A DNA stretch of 64,000 nucleotides, from positions 21,604,501 to 21,668,500 of the forward strand of contig CM069610.1 of the NCBI GenBank assembly GCA_035771175.1, read 5' to 3'. Below are positions 9,968-21,130 of this stretch, in pieces; the first letter of the stretch is position 1; every line of letters starts with the position of its first letter. This DNA comes from Paratinospora sagittata. Taxonomy: Eukaryota > Streptophyta > Magnoliopsida > Ranunculales > Menispermaceae. The notes below the pieces were generated by a model. That model did no database searches and was not told the origin of the DNA. It was given only the letters and a program-made list of their open reading frames with translations. The translations under genes were made by a program, and so were the position numbers.

Positions 9968-11436
9968 TGTCACACCCCGCCCGGAAGCGCCTAAACCGGC
10001 GGTACACTCACGGACGGGGCGCCAATTTGGAATAATAACAATGGTAACAACAGATTGCGCAGCGAGAAATATAATACACAGTACAAATCTGATTTCATTT
10101 AATTCATGATATAATTTGTAAATGAAATGGTCAAGAGAACATGCTCTCCAAAATCCCCAATGAATAATACAAATGGTACAAAATGTGGACCCCATAACCT
10201 GCACCCAGTCCATGCTAATTTCCTGTGAAAAAATGGATAATAATGGAGTGAGCTTAACGCGCTCAGTGGATAAAATAGTTCGTGAGTATAACAATTAATA
10301 AAGTATACTTCAATATCAAATATCTTAATTACACATGAAAGCATCATAATCAATCAATATGTATGTATGCATGACACCGTCTCGTAGTGGTTTGATGAAC
10401 GTACATCGCCTGAGTTCACGTACAAATGTACGTCCAGACGTTCTCCTCTGGCGTAGCCAGGTTCTATTGTACGTCCCTCCTCAGGAACGATGCTCTGGAT
10501 TCACGTACTGATGTCCCTCCCCAGGCGTAGTCGGGTTCTCATGTACGTCCCTCTCCAGAGAAATATAATGAATAGCGAGCAATGCTCCTAACTATTCTAT
10601 GAGTCATAAACCACATACGTCCCTAGGTGGTGATATGTATGATGCCAATGCATGAACTGGTCTAGTCTACTGGTCTGGTCTTTTCTTGACATTTAGACTG
10701 ACTTTGGCAATGTCTTATGATCCTTATCAGAGTTGGTATCACGACGTGCAAGGTTAGGACATTCAGTATTACTTGTATAAGCTGATAGCTTTCAATAAGA
10801 CCAACTAGATCAGTCAGCAGTTGAGAGGTGAGACACAAGGTTTGCTTAAATACCAATCGCCTAGAGCAGCCCACTGCCTCTCATTCACTATTTAAAGTTA
10901 CTGAGGACAAGACCGAGTCTAGTTGAGTTAGATTGACCGCAAATCCGGCATTATAACAGTGTAATACATGAATTCGAAATATACAGGCATAAGTGCAGCA
11001 GTATAAACATTATATGACATAACGCAGTGTAAATGAACAGTAGATATAATAATAACTGAATGTAAACTTTAATAAAAGTTATAAAATACGCAAACCTATG
11101 TTTCGTTCCCCACCTTCAGATAAGAACTTCTTCTTTTTCAAATCTGGCACTTTCCTCCAGATAGAACTTTGTTGCACCGCACCAAGAGCCTTGAACAGAG
11201 TCTCAAAAGACTAAAAACTCCAAATGAGTGAAAAGAGGAGGAAAAATCACAATTTTGAGTGAATTTGGTGTGAAAAATGAAGAGAGGGGGTTGGTTTATA
11301 TAAAGGTTTTGGCGCCTGGACATCCAGGCGGGCTGTCTGGACGTCCAGGCGGGCTGCTTGGACTTTCGGGCGGGCTGCCCAGACTTCCGTGCACATCTTC
11401 CCAAACAATTTTTTTTGTGTAATACAGGGTATTACA
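9968..11436 (-). mobile_element. Gy-B 3' LTR
   Basis: Plus-strand ends are TGTCACACCCCG and GGGTATTACA. It matches 18582-20034 along its whole length, including the blocks around CGTCTCGTAGTGG and the TTTGGCGCCTGGACATCC end region. The copies differ by many point changes, indicating an old insertion. It contains tandem CTGGACKTCCNGGCGGGCTG units at about 11320-11395. Confidence 0.9.
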
Positions 11437-11450
11437 CTCTACCCCCCTTA
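11437..11450 (-). other. Gy-B polypurine tract
   Basis: The minus strand reads AAGGGGGGTAGAG directly before the LTR start TGTAATACCC. A matching tract sits beside the Gy-D LTR at 38760-38772. Confidence 0.85.
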
Positions 11451-11557
11451 AAGGGGTTTCGCCCTCGAAATCAATTCAAGTAGTTAAGATGGTTATCTGT
11501 TTGAGATTCACTGTCGGTGTCATCTTTTGCTAGTTCAGGGTAGTGCTTGAATGGTCC

Positions 11558-11968
11558 CTAAATAGTACTGTGGCCGGTGGAATCTTCATCATCATAAAAC
11601 CATGGAGAGCAAATGGAATCGGACTCGTCTTCTGAAGATTCCAACCTTTGCATAACAGATGGTGGTGGAGGGCGCTGGTTACATCGTTTGAGGGGAGGTA
11701 GGTTGAGCGGTGGAATACTTTTTCGTGCAGTTGCTCGAATCTGGCCGCCTGGCAGTTTTGGTAGAAGGTCCTGCCAAGATGATGGCACGGGATTGTAACG
11801 AAAAAGCCATGCACACTCTGGCGATAATGATCGCTGTCTGTGTGGTGATGGAGTTGGTGATGCAAAGTAGTTATGACTTGACACTGCTTCTTGAGAAGTA
11901 GCCACAGGTTGCCAAGGAGGCCACTGCGTGTGTGCATCACTATATCCATTGATATTATTTTCAGACAT
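11558..11968 (-). CDS. Gy-B ORF-Y: intact 136-codon ORF between integrase and 3' LTR
   Basis: It lies about 100 bp downstream of the integrase/chromodomain stop and runs in the same direction as pol. The product starts MSENNINGYSDAHTQ. It is rich in Pro, Ser and Gln (PTPSPHRQRSLSPE, PPLNLPPLKR, PPPPSV) and ends with an acidic stretch including SSEDESDS and DDED. I see no transmembrane segment, signal peptide or known domain. It occupies the place where env-like genes lie in some LTR elements, but nothing in it looks like an envelope. It is open although the pol genes beside it carry several stops. A shorter overlapping frame is less convincing. Function unknown; chance openness is possible. 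Confidence 0.4.
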   Translation of the reverse strand: MSENNINGYSDAHTQWPPWQPVATSQEAVSSHNYFASPTPSPHRQRSLSPECAWLFRYNPVPSSWQDLLPKLPGGQIRATARKSIPPLNLPPLKRCNQRPPPPSVMQRLESSEDESDSICSPWFYDDEDSTGHSTI

Positions 11969-12065
11969 ATGCGTAGTTATTCAAGTGAAACAATGTATTA
12001 AGATAAGTGTAAACAATGTTTCATCATTTTATTGATAAGTGAAAATAGCACAATGTATCACATCA

Positions 12066-13283
12066 TCAGTTGGTACTAGAAAATAATTCAGGATATTTCT
12101 GTTTAATTGTTGCTTCTAGTTCCCATGTTGCTTCCTCTACGTCGTGGTGATCCCAGAGCACTTTCACAAGTGGTATGCTACTTCGCCGTAGTTCTTGAGT
12201 TTTTCTATCTAAAATTTGTATCTCTCTCTTCTGATACTTATTTTCTTCCTCAACCCGAACCTCGACTAAAGGGATGATATGCGAAGGATCAGGACGATAC
12301 TTGCGAAGCATAGATACATGAAAAACGTCATGAACCTTAGGCATGGACGATGGAAGGGACAGACGATAAGCAAGTTTGCCAATACGTTCGATGATCTAAA
12401 ATGGACCAATATACCGCAGGGAGAGCTTTCATTTGATCCCAAAGCGTTTGACACCTCTTGTGGGCTGAACTTTTAGAAAAACAAAGTCCCCCTTATCAAA
12501 TTCTAGAGGTTGCTTCCGCTTGTCAGCATAGCTCTTCTGTCGACTTTGTGCAACACGAAGTCGTTCCTTTACTAGTGTGATCTTCTCAGAAGTCTCTTGA
12601 ACTAGTTCAGGGCTTAACTGCGGTCGATCTGCCATATCTAACCAGCATACCGAAGATCTACAAGGGCGACCATAGAGAGCCTCGTACAGTGCCATGCCGA
12701 TACTAGTTTGGTAGCTGTTGTTGTATGTAAACTCAGCTAAATGTAAGTACTTTGCCCATCCGTCATTAAAGTCCAAAATGCAACATCGTAACATGTCTTC
12801 TAAGATTTGAATAAGACGCTCTGACTGCCCATCAGTCTGAGGGTAAAATGTTGTGCTCACGGTGATCTTAGAACCCATTCTACTCTGGAAGCATTTTCAA
12901 AAGTTTGATGTGAATCGAGGGTCTTGATCAGAGACGATCGTGAGTGGTATGCCATGAAGGAATACGATATTTCTTTCATATAGTTCTGCAAGTTTGGCGG
13001 GATTATTCATCAACTTTATTGGTAAGAAGTATGCAGACTTTGTAAGTCTGTCAATGATAACCCAGATAGCATCTTGCCCTTTATTGTTTCGAGGTAAGGC
13101 CGTAACAAAATCCATTCCGATGTTCTCCCATTTCCATTCTCCAATAGGTAACGGCTGGAGAAGTCCAGAGGGAAGTCTTCGTTCTGCCTTAACTTTCTGG
13201 CAAACGAGACATCGAGCAACGAAGTCTGCAATTGACTTCTTCATTCCAGAAAACCAGAATTGTCGCTTGACATCCTTGTACAT
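12066..13283 (-). pseudogene. Gy-B integrase with chromodomain-like end
   Basis: The HHCC finger's cysteines are in CLVCQKVKAERRLPSGL. The catalytic core shows D in IGMDFVTALPRNN, D in TIVSDQDPRF and E in QTDGQSERLIQILEDML, so the DDE triad is present. The C-terminal GPF-like segment and KVHDVFHVSMLRKYRPDP follow, then IPLVKVLWDHHDVEEATWE as the chromodomain-like tail. Stops occur near 12895 and 12427 and there is a stop within the GPF-like part. Confidence 0.9.
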
Positions 13284-13325
13284 CTTGTCACCCCAGGATG
13301 CATAGCGTACCTCGAACAGTGCATC

Positions 13326-14806
13326 TCAGTGAGCACTTCTTTTCGAACCCCGGGATCGTTCGGTAGACAGAGACGTTTTTTTATAGAAAACGGCCCCGTC
13401 TTCTGAGACCGACCAGTAAGGAAGGTCCTGTCCGCTGAGTAGAAGTTCTCGTTTCTCCATTAACATAGGGTCATTGGCTTGAGCAACTGAAATCTTTCGA
13501 ACTAGCTCAAAGTTGGCTGATAATTGAGAGAGTCGTGGTCTTGGTCCCTTTTCGTTCAGCTGTAGGTTAAAGTTCTCCATCTCTGTAGCCAACTTTCCCA
13601 TTTCGTAGTTAAGAGTGCAAGCAACATAAGATTTTCTACTCAGGGCATCGGCCACAACATTGGCCTTTCCGGGATGGTACTGGAGTTGAAAGTCATAATC
13701 TTTCAAGAATTCCAACCATCGTCTCTGGCGGAGGTTTAGGTCTCTCTGAGTGTATATGTACTTAAGACTCTTGTGATCCAAGAAGACCTCAAACCGTTTA
13801 CCGTATAGGTAATGTCGCCATAATTTCAGTGCAAATACGACAGCTGCAAGTTCCAAGTCATGTGTTAGGTAATTACCCTCATGAATCTTCAGTTGTCTGG
13901 ATGCATATGCAACCACTTGGCCTTCTTGCATTAGTACGGCACCTAAGCCTTGAAGAGAGCGTCGGTGTATAATGAAAATCCAATTGCATTTCTTGGAGTG
14001 ATAAGTACAGGTGTCGTCATGAGGCGTTTCTTCAATTCCTGAAATGATGCTTCATAGGCGGGATTCCAGATGAATCACACGTCTTTTCGAGTGAGCTTGG
14101 TCATAGGTTCAGCAATCTTTGTGAAGTCCTTGATGTAGCGTCTTTAATAACCAGCCAAACCATGAAAACTCATAATCTGAGTAACAGTGGTAGGCTTCTT
14201 CCAGTTTGAAACTGCTTCAACCTTAGAAAAATCTACCTCAATGCCATTGCCTGAAACCACATGGCCTAGGAATTGAACTCTCTTCGCCCAAAATTCGCAC
14301 TTACTCAACTTTGCATATAGTTGGTGGCTTCTCAAGGTCTAGAGGACTATCTTCAGATATATCTTATGGTCTTCCTCGGTTGAGGAGTATATCAAGATAT
14401 CGTCCACAAAAATCACCACAAATTGGTCTAAGTATAACCTGAAAATGCAATTCATCAAATCCATGAATGCAGCAGGTGCATTTGTTAGACCGAATGGCAT
14501 AACCAAGAACTCGTAACGACCGTACCGAGTTTTGAACGCCGTCTTGGTGATGTCCGATTCTCGAATTCGGAGTTGGTGATAACTGAACCGTAAATCAATC
14601 TTAGAGAAGTATTTGGCATCTCTAAGTTGGTCGAACAAGTCATCGATCCTGGGCAACGGATATATGTTCTTGATGGTGACGTTATTCAACTTGCAATAAT
14701 CGATGCAAAGTCGTAACAAACCATCCTTTTTGCGAACAAACAGAACTGGAGCGCCCCAGGGTGATGAACTCTTTCTGATGAAGCCATTACTCTCTAATTC
14801 CTTCAA
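13326..14806 (-). pseudogene. pol: Gy-B reverse transcriptase and RNase H
   Basis: RT motifs in order: [56 protein letters not shown] and the active site [13 protein letters not shown]. RNase H follows with LYTDALFKA (degraded), [39 protein letters not shown] and [17 protein letters not shown]. Single stops lie near 14338 (after LKIVL), 14144 and 13940. The YVDD-type palm motif is preserved. Confidence 0.9.
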
Positions 14807-14809
14807 TTG

Positions 14810-15385
14810 TTTCTAATTACTGTATGGTGGAATTGAGATAGGCCCTATCCCAGGTATGAGGTTGATTTTAAAATCGATTTCCCTAACTAGAGGTAGACCA
14901 GGAAGGTCATTTAGAAAAACTGTTGGGAATTCAGATATGACTGGAACATCATGTACTTCGAGAGGGTATAGTTCTGGTGATTCATTTTCATTGCCAAGGG
15001 ATAGAGCTCGAAGTTGTGCCTTGAGAAGTGCAACTGTTGATTTGTGTATCAATTTCCTTGTTCCCTGAATCTTGACCAACTCTCCTGTAGGTAGGGTTAA
15101 CTGAACTTGCTTCTTCATACATTCGATATTTGCATTCAGTGGTGCTAGCCAGTCCATGCTGAGGATGATGTCAAAGTCTTCAATATCCATCACAAAAAGA
15201 TCTGCATATATTATATGTTCTAACATTCGAAGCTCACATCGAGAACACTGCAAATTCACGTCAGTACCAGATCCGAAGGAGTGTGATGTTTGTGGGTTCA
15301 GGATGCAGGCCTAAATGTCTTACCAATGCCGACGATATAAAAGAATACGTAGCACCTGAATCAAACAAAACATGCACCATTGTAT
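14810..15385 (-). pseudogene. Gy-B aspartic protease and linker
   Basis: The catalytic segment HVLFDSGATYSFISS is readable at about 15380-15336 on the minus strand. The second conserved segment is DFDIILSMDWLAPLNANIEC at about 15180-15125, then a linker with PGLPLVREIDFKI that leads into RT. A frameshift lies between the two halves near 15260-15320. Confidence 0.85.
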
Positions 15386-16400
15386 TGAACAAAGGAAAGG
15401 TACCTTTGACGACATTGTTGTCTGGGAGGGATTGTTGAGCGATGGCAAATGCTCTGCCCTGATTCCGTTGACCCTGGTTCTGCTAGTTCTGCCTGGGTTG
15501 GGCATTAGCAACAGGTGGTGCTTGTTGGACTGGAATAACGGGAATAGGTTGCTGAAGGTGCGGACAGAAATATTTTACGTGGCCCTACTGGCCGCAGTTG
15601 AAACAAGTCGGCCTGTACTGCTGATTGATTTGCTGGCCATGCTGATTGTTCTGCTTGCCTTGCTGATTGTGGCGTCAACCACCACCTCTGCCATTGTCGT
15701 TTCTATGGCCACCCCTTCCATAACGACCTCCACGGCCATGATTTCGGAAACCCTGATGGTTAGGGTTAGAAGGTTCAGCCGCAGGTGTTGTGGCCTCATT
15801 CTTCAAAACAGGGGCTGAGAGGGCTGGGTTTTGATTGTAGTAGGGCTTCTTCTTGTTGCCCTGTTGCGAGCCTTGTTGGGAAAACGTTGTCGGTCGTTTT
15901 CCTTTATTCATTCTCTACTCCTGTAATATCTTCTTTTGTTCAAAGCTCATGGCCTTGTCAACAACCTCCTTGTAAATCTTGAGATCTAAGATCGACAAGG
16001 CTTGTCGAATATCATGGCGAAGGCCATTATAAAATTTCTCAGTCTTATCTTGCTCCGTTGAGATGGTGGAGAGAGAGTAGACTGATAATTCTTTGAACTT
16101 TCCAGCATATTCCCTGAAGGTCATGCTGCCCTGGTATAACTTAGCGAATTCCTGGCGCTTCTGCCTCCTCACGGCGTTGGGAAAATGCTCATCAATAAAC
16201 ATTGACTCGAACTGTTGCCAAGTCATATCTGCTATGTTGACCCTTGGGTCCTCTTTCACTGTTATCCACCATGTGTTTACCCCACCAACAAGTTGGTAGG
16301 TCGCTAGTGGAATTTTTCGAGTCTCATCGACTCACATTGCATCAAGAGCCTTCTTTGACTCATCCAGCCACTTTTGCACCTCATCAGCCTCAATGGTGCC
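15386..16400 (-). pseudogene. gag: Gy-B gag
   Basis: The capsid core is MTWQQFESMFIDEHFPNAVR, then FAKLYQGSMTFREYAGKFKEL, with the upstream pattern RLQPPTFAGTIEADEVQKWL readable near 16425-16370. A basic Gly/Arg-rich stretch (GRGGRYGRGGHRND) follows. The zinc knuckle CFNCGQ-stop-GHVKYFC (~15603-15563) is interrupted by an in-frame TAG between Gln and Gly. The spacing C-x2-C-x4-H-x4-C is otherwise right. Confidence 0.85.
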
Positions 16401-16509
16401 AGCGAAAGTAGGAGGTTGTAGCCTCTTGTACTTAGTAATCTGATCGGTACCCCTTGGGCATTTGACATAGGATTCTGATTTGTCTTGTTATTTGGTACTT
16501 CCCTAACAG

Positions 16510-17404
16510 GAATCTTGCGTCGACTTCTTCAAAGACAACGTCCATGTTTGTCTCCCATTCTTTTGGCATTTCCTAACGTCATGCCGAATACTTCCTCGTC
16601 AGTTACCCCTCCACTTGTGCCATATGTCTTGAAGATAGAGGATGTTGTAACCGGCTAAGTGATCTGCTCCGATGTCCCATCAAAAGTGTTGATGTTTGCC
16701 TCGTATAACATCCTCATAATTAAGACTCTGTAACCGAGGAATTCCTTCTTTAAAGGGTTTTGAATCACCCTCAACATTTGTTGGATGATGATGTGTGGTA
16801 GGGAGACCTTTATTTTCTTCTTTATGCAATACAACACAAGAAGTTGGGCCCTTGACATAGTGCCTCTAGTCCCCCTTTCTAGCAAGATGTTGCCGTATAC
16901 AATCTTTTTGAGGCCGGCAAGACATGGGTTAATATGATTGTTTGGGAGGTTGGTGTAAGTCGATTGAGTGTATGGCTCTTTGGCGAGGAAATTGAACAAT
17001 TGTTCATTAGACTCTGCGATCTCTGCAACTGTCTAGGGTTCATGTGGATCAATAATCCTCTTCTCAATCGGAATCTCCATAAGTCGAGCAATAATCTCGA
17101 TGTTGATAGAAATTTTCATTCCCATGACTGTTGTCTCCAAAATAGGGCTGATCTCATCTTCTTGAAGTCCCACGCAATTCATGGCTTCGTAGAAAGATCT
17201 CACCAAGCTGTAGGAGACGTGGCCCTCAACTTTTGTTATGTTCAACCACCCCAGAGTTGCGAGTTTGTCATGAAGGATCGGACGGAGGCGGAGATCTCTA
17301 TTGTCAATGCTCCTCATAGTCATAACCTCCCTCTTGAACAATTCCTTGAGTCTAGTGGGAATTGGTTCCCTACTACTGGAAGTTGCTCCTTCACTTGAGG
17401 CCAT
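16510..17404 (-). pseudogene. Gy-B ORF-X: extra gene upstream of gag (putative plant transposon protein family)
   Basis: A start at 17404 opens MASSEGATSSSREPIPTRL. The same frame runs 250 codons to 16655, broken only by a TAG at about 17033 (after DPHEP). A TAA ends that stretch and similarity to Gy-D continues through TSGGVTDEEVFG. Shared features with Gy-F and with 60814-62565 are LHDKLA, SFYE, a V-x-G-x-x-I-x-I core and a later SRAQLLVLYCIKKKIKVSLPHII segment. I believe this is the family annotated in plant genomes as putative plant transposon protein. Its place is sense-strand, between leader and gag, in three separate elements. Function unknown. Confidence 0.65.
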
Positions 17405-17913
17405 TCTTTGCTGAAAAGAAAATTAATTTGTGAAAAACACAAAATATATTCCTAACATTTTTAAGATTTATGCCTTGTTAGTTGGATAATATTTTATATT
17501 CTTAATGTTGATGTCATCATTTAATCCAAATTTTTCTATTGGCAATATGATATAATATATATCGTATTCATATATGAATGTATATATATATATATAGTTT
17601 TCTTAGATATATATTTAATACAAATCTTAACTATATATAATTCATATATATATATATATATATATAGTTCTAAAGATATATATATATATATCTAATAACA
17701 TTTTTCATTCAAATTTTTCATCAATAATATGATATATATATATATATATATATATCTCATATATACTAAGGTATATAGATATATATATTCAACCATAACT
17801 ATACATATAGTTTTTTTAATAAGTCATGACTATATGTATATTTAAATCAAACTATATAAAAATCATATAGTTTTCTAGATATATATTTAATATAAATCCC
17901 ACTATATATAATT

Positions 17914-17978
<65 letters not shown>

Positions 17979-18299
17979 TTAGAGATATATATATCTAATA
18001 AAATTTTTCATCAATAATAACAAGGTATATATATATCTCCTCTATATGCATAGATATATAGATATATATATTTAATCATCAATATATATAGTTTTCATAA
18101 ATCATAACTATATATATTTAAATCAAACTATATAAAAATCATATAGTTTTCTAGATATATATTTAATATAAATCTCAACTATACATAATTGACATATGTA
18201 TATACAGCTCTAGAGACATATATATCTAATAAAATTTTTCATTCAAAATTTTTCATTATCAACATGGTATATATATATCTCCTATATGCATAGATATAT

Positions 18300-18354
<55 letters not shown>

Positions 18355-18564
18355 ATCATAACAATAAATATAGTTTTCATTAATCATAACTATATATATA
18401 TTTCTAAACTATATAAAACTATATAGTTTTCTTAGATATATATTTAATACAAATCTTAACTATATGTAATTCATATACATATAGTTCTAAAGATATATAT
18501 ATATATATCTAATGAAAATTTTCTTCCCCTAATTTGGTGGACTTAGGCGGGCCGTGGACCGTAC
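17405..18564 (-). repeat. Gy-B leader with expanded AT microsatellites
   Basis: Non-coding stretch between primer-binding site and ORF-X. It consists of repeated blocks (TTAATATAAATCTCAACTATA, then TAGTTTTCTAGATATATA) separated by pure or near-pure (AT)n runs, the longest at about 17918-17973 and 18300-18351. The same leader, much shorter, is in Gy-D at 41871-42264. Confidence 0.85.
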
Positions 18565-18576
18565 GCTTTGATACCA
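18565..18576 (-). other. Gy-B primer-binding site (initiator Met tRNA type)
   Basis: The minus strand reads TGGTATCAAAGC five bases from the LTR end. It matches the complement of the 3' end of plant initiator Met tRNA (TGGTATCAGAGC) except for one change. The Gy-D copy (42265-42276) is a perfect match. Confidence 0.85.
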
Positions 18577-18581
18577 TTAAA

Positions 18582-20034
18582 TGTCACACCCTGCTCGGAC
18601 GCACCTAAATCGGCGGTACACTCGTGGACGGGGCGCGCATTTGGAATAATAACAATGGTAACAACAAAGTGCGCAGCGAAAAATATAATACATAGTACAA
18701 ATCTGATTTGATTTAATTCAGAATATAATTTGTACATGAACTGGTCAAGGGAACATACTCCCCAAAATCCCCAATAAATAATACAAAGGGTACAAAATGT
18801 GGGCCCCATAACCTACACCCAGTCCATCCTAATTTTCTGTGAAAAATTGGATAATAATAGAGCGAGCTTAATGCGCTCAGTGGGTAAAATAGTTCGTGAG
18901 TATAATCATTAATAAAGTATACTTCAATATCAAATATCTTAATTACACATGAAAACATCATAATCAATCAATATGTATGTATGCATGACACCGTCTCATA
19001 GCGGTTTGATGAACGTACATCGCCTGAGTTCTCGTACAAATGTCCGTCCGGACGTTCTCCCCTGGCATAGCCAGGTTCTATTGTACGTCCCTCCCCAAGA
19101 ACGATGCTCTGGATTCACGTACCGATGTCCCTCCCCAAGCGTAACCGGGTTCTCATGTACGTCCCTCTCCAGATAAATATAATTAATAGCGAGCAATGCT
19201 CCTAACTATTCTATGAGTCATAAACCACATACGTCCCTAAGTAGTGATATGTATGATGCCAATGCATGAACTAGTCTAGTCTACTGGTCTGGTCTTTTCT
19301 TGACATTTAGACTGACTTTGGCAACGTCTGGTGATCCTTATTAGAGTTGATATCACGACGTGCAAGGTTAGGACATTCAGTATTACTTGTATAAGTCGAT
19401 AGCTTTCAATAAGACCAACTAGATCAGTCCCCAATTGAGAGGTGAGACACAAGATCTACTAAAATACCAATCGCCTAGAGCAGCCCACTGCCTCCCGTTC
19501 ACTAATTAAAGTTACTGAGGACAAGACCGAGTCTAGTTGAGTCAGAATGACCACAAATCCGGCATTATAACAGTGTAATACATGAATTCCAAATATACAG
19601 GCATAAGTGCAGCAGTATAAACATTATATGACATAATGCAGTGTAAATGAACAGTAGATATAATAATAACTGAATGTAAAATTTAATAAAAGTTATAAAA
19701 CACGCAAACCTATGTTTCATTCCCCACCTTCAGATAAAAACTTCTTCTTTTTCAGATCTGGCTCTTTCCTCCGGACAGAACTTTGTCGCACCGCACCGAG
19801 AGTCTCGAACAGAGAGTCTCAAAAGACTAAAAACTCAAAATGATTGAAAAAAGGAGGAAAAATCACAATTTAAAGTGAATTTCGTGTGAAAAATGAAGAG
19901 GGGGGTTGCTTTATATAGAGGTTTTGGAGTCTGGATGTCCGGGCGGGCTGCCTGGACTTCCGTGTGGGCTGCCCGGACTTCCGAGCACATCTTCCCAAAC
20001 GAATTTTTTTTTTTGTGAAATACAGGGTATTACA
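18582..20034 (-). mobile_element. Gy-B 5' LTR
   Basis: Begins TGTCACACCCTGC and ends GGGTATTACA on the plus strand, pairing with 9968-11436. Includes the same tetrad of CGTACGT-type blocks near 19010-19170. It directly abuts the resumed Gy-G LTR at 20035. Confidence 0.9.
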
Positions 20035-20892
20035 CTTATATATAAGGCATTTTTGTCACACCTGGGTTGCACACAGTGCCCCCTACCCAGGGTGATGAGT
20101 ACCCCCGCAAGGCATACTCCAGCCATTATGGAACCATAATATTGTCTCATCCCAGTACCTAGCCCACTCAACAATGTCTAGTACCCCCGGGATCATTTGT
20201 CCACACTATTAATCATTAAAAGTGCAGAGCCTCCCTCGGATTTGAACCTCAAACCTCATATAGGTTGATTTCGCAATCTAAGTTGGATGGGACAATATTA
20301 TTGTTCCATAATAGCTGGAGTATGCCCTGCGGGGGTACTCATCACCCTGGGTAGGGGGCACTGTGTGCAACCCAGGTGTGACAATGAATATGGTCTTGTT
20401 AGGTTTAAGTTACATTCGTTATTATTAATGTTTATTAGTGATTTGATTAAATTGGTGTTATTGTGAACACGACTTTCAGTTAATGAAATGAGATTTATTG
20501 ACATTTGTCATTGAACCAGGCTTCCATATGGTATAATTATGTTATTCTTTGGACATGGTTCTAGTTTTGTGATAATTACAGGGTTAAGAATATTAGGGTA
20601 TTTGGTGTTCTGGGATGACTTAATTTCATGAACATGATGGAATTCATGATAGGACTAAGGTAATTACCCAGACTTCAAGTCTTGAAGAACTTGAATCTGC
20701 AGTCAAGGTAAGACTAGGGTTTTGAGGCTATGTCCCTAGTCTAAGGATTCTTATTATAAATTTACAACTTTTCTTTTGATTTTAAGAACATTAATAGGAG
20801 ATGATAGACACTCACACACCGATTAGGTGACTTAAGCCAATCGCTCTCCACTATAGCGCACATGGCCAAGTTGGAAAAATTGGGATGTAACA
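20035..20892 (+). mobile_element. Gy-G LTR, plus copy, right end
   Basis: Continues the LTR broken at 9967 and ends AATTGGGATGTAACA at 20892, followed by a primer-binding-like site. It is the inverse of 21131-21790: GATTAGGTGACTTAAGCCAATCGC here against the antisense TAGGTCACCTAATTG at 21191. A 330-bp foldback element is inserted at 20054-20383. The site around 20657 is the empty counterpart of the CACTA MITE insertion at 21365. Confidence 0.75.
20054..20383. mobile_element. Foldback/MITE-like element with 99-bp terminal inverted repeats
   Basis: The left arm (20054-20152) starts TGTCACACCTGGG. The right arm (to 20383) ends CCCAGGTGTGACA and differs by only about four bases over 99. The 130-bp middle holds, on the minus strand, GAGGTTCAAATCC, close to a Pol III box B/tRNA T-arm. 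No coding capacity and no clear target duplication. Related, truncated sequence lies at 683-898 and 1030-1073. Confidence 0.85.
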
Positions 20893-21130
20893 ACTTAGTA
20901 TTAGAGCTTAGGATTTAGATCATGGGAATTGTTACACCAAGCTTTGGAAAGCTTGGTATCAGAGCATACATTGTAAACCTTGGGAAAGGAATTAAACCAA
21001 GCTTTGTGAAGCTTAGTATTAGAGCTTAAGCAGTAGGTCTAAGGGTTCAATCAAATCAAGCTTTGTGAAGCTTAGTGTCGAAGCTTAATTAGGTTGTAGG
21101 TCTAAGCTTTCCAGGTTCAACTTTTTAAGT
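20893..21130 (+). repeat. Four tandem ~59-bp repeats, each with an iMet primer-binding-like site
   Basis: CTTAGTATTAGAGC at 20894, CTTGGTATCAGAGC at 20952 (perfect match to the initiator Met tRNA complement), CTTAGTATTAGAGC at 21012 and CTTAGTGTCGAAGC at 21071. Spacings are 58, 60 and 59 bp, with AAGCTTTGTGAAG before most of them. The array starts one base after the end of a plus-strand Gy-G LTR and ends at a minus-strand Gy-G LTR. Confidence 0.8.

Larger units (their letters stand above)
9968..20034 (-). mobile_element. Gy-B: gypsy chromovirus with both LTRs, minus strand
   Basis: Two ~1.46-kb direct repeats (9968-11436 and 18582-20034) flank a minus-strand gypsy pol. The primer-binding site is next to the right LTR and the polypurine tract next to the left LTR, which agrees with the orientation. 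Order in the direction of transcription: LTR, AT-rich leader, extra ORF-X, gag, protease, RT-RNase H, integrase with chromodomain-like end, extra ORF-Y, LTR. It sits inside a Gy-G LTR, but the five bases on the two sides (ATGAA and CTTAT) do not match, so no target-site duplication is visible. Confidence 0.9.

Noticed and set aside
9963..20039. Target-site duplication for Gy-B
   Set aside because: Flanks ATGAA and CTTAT do not match, and no shifted 4-6-bp match is convincing.
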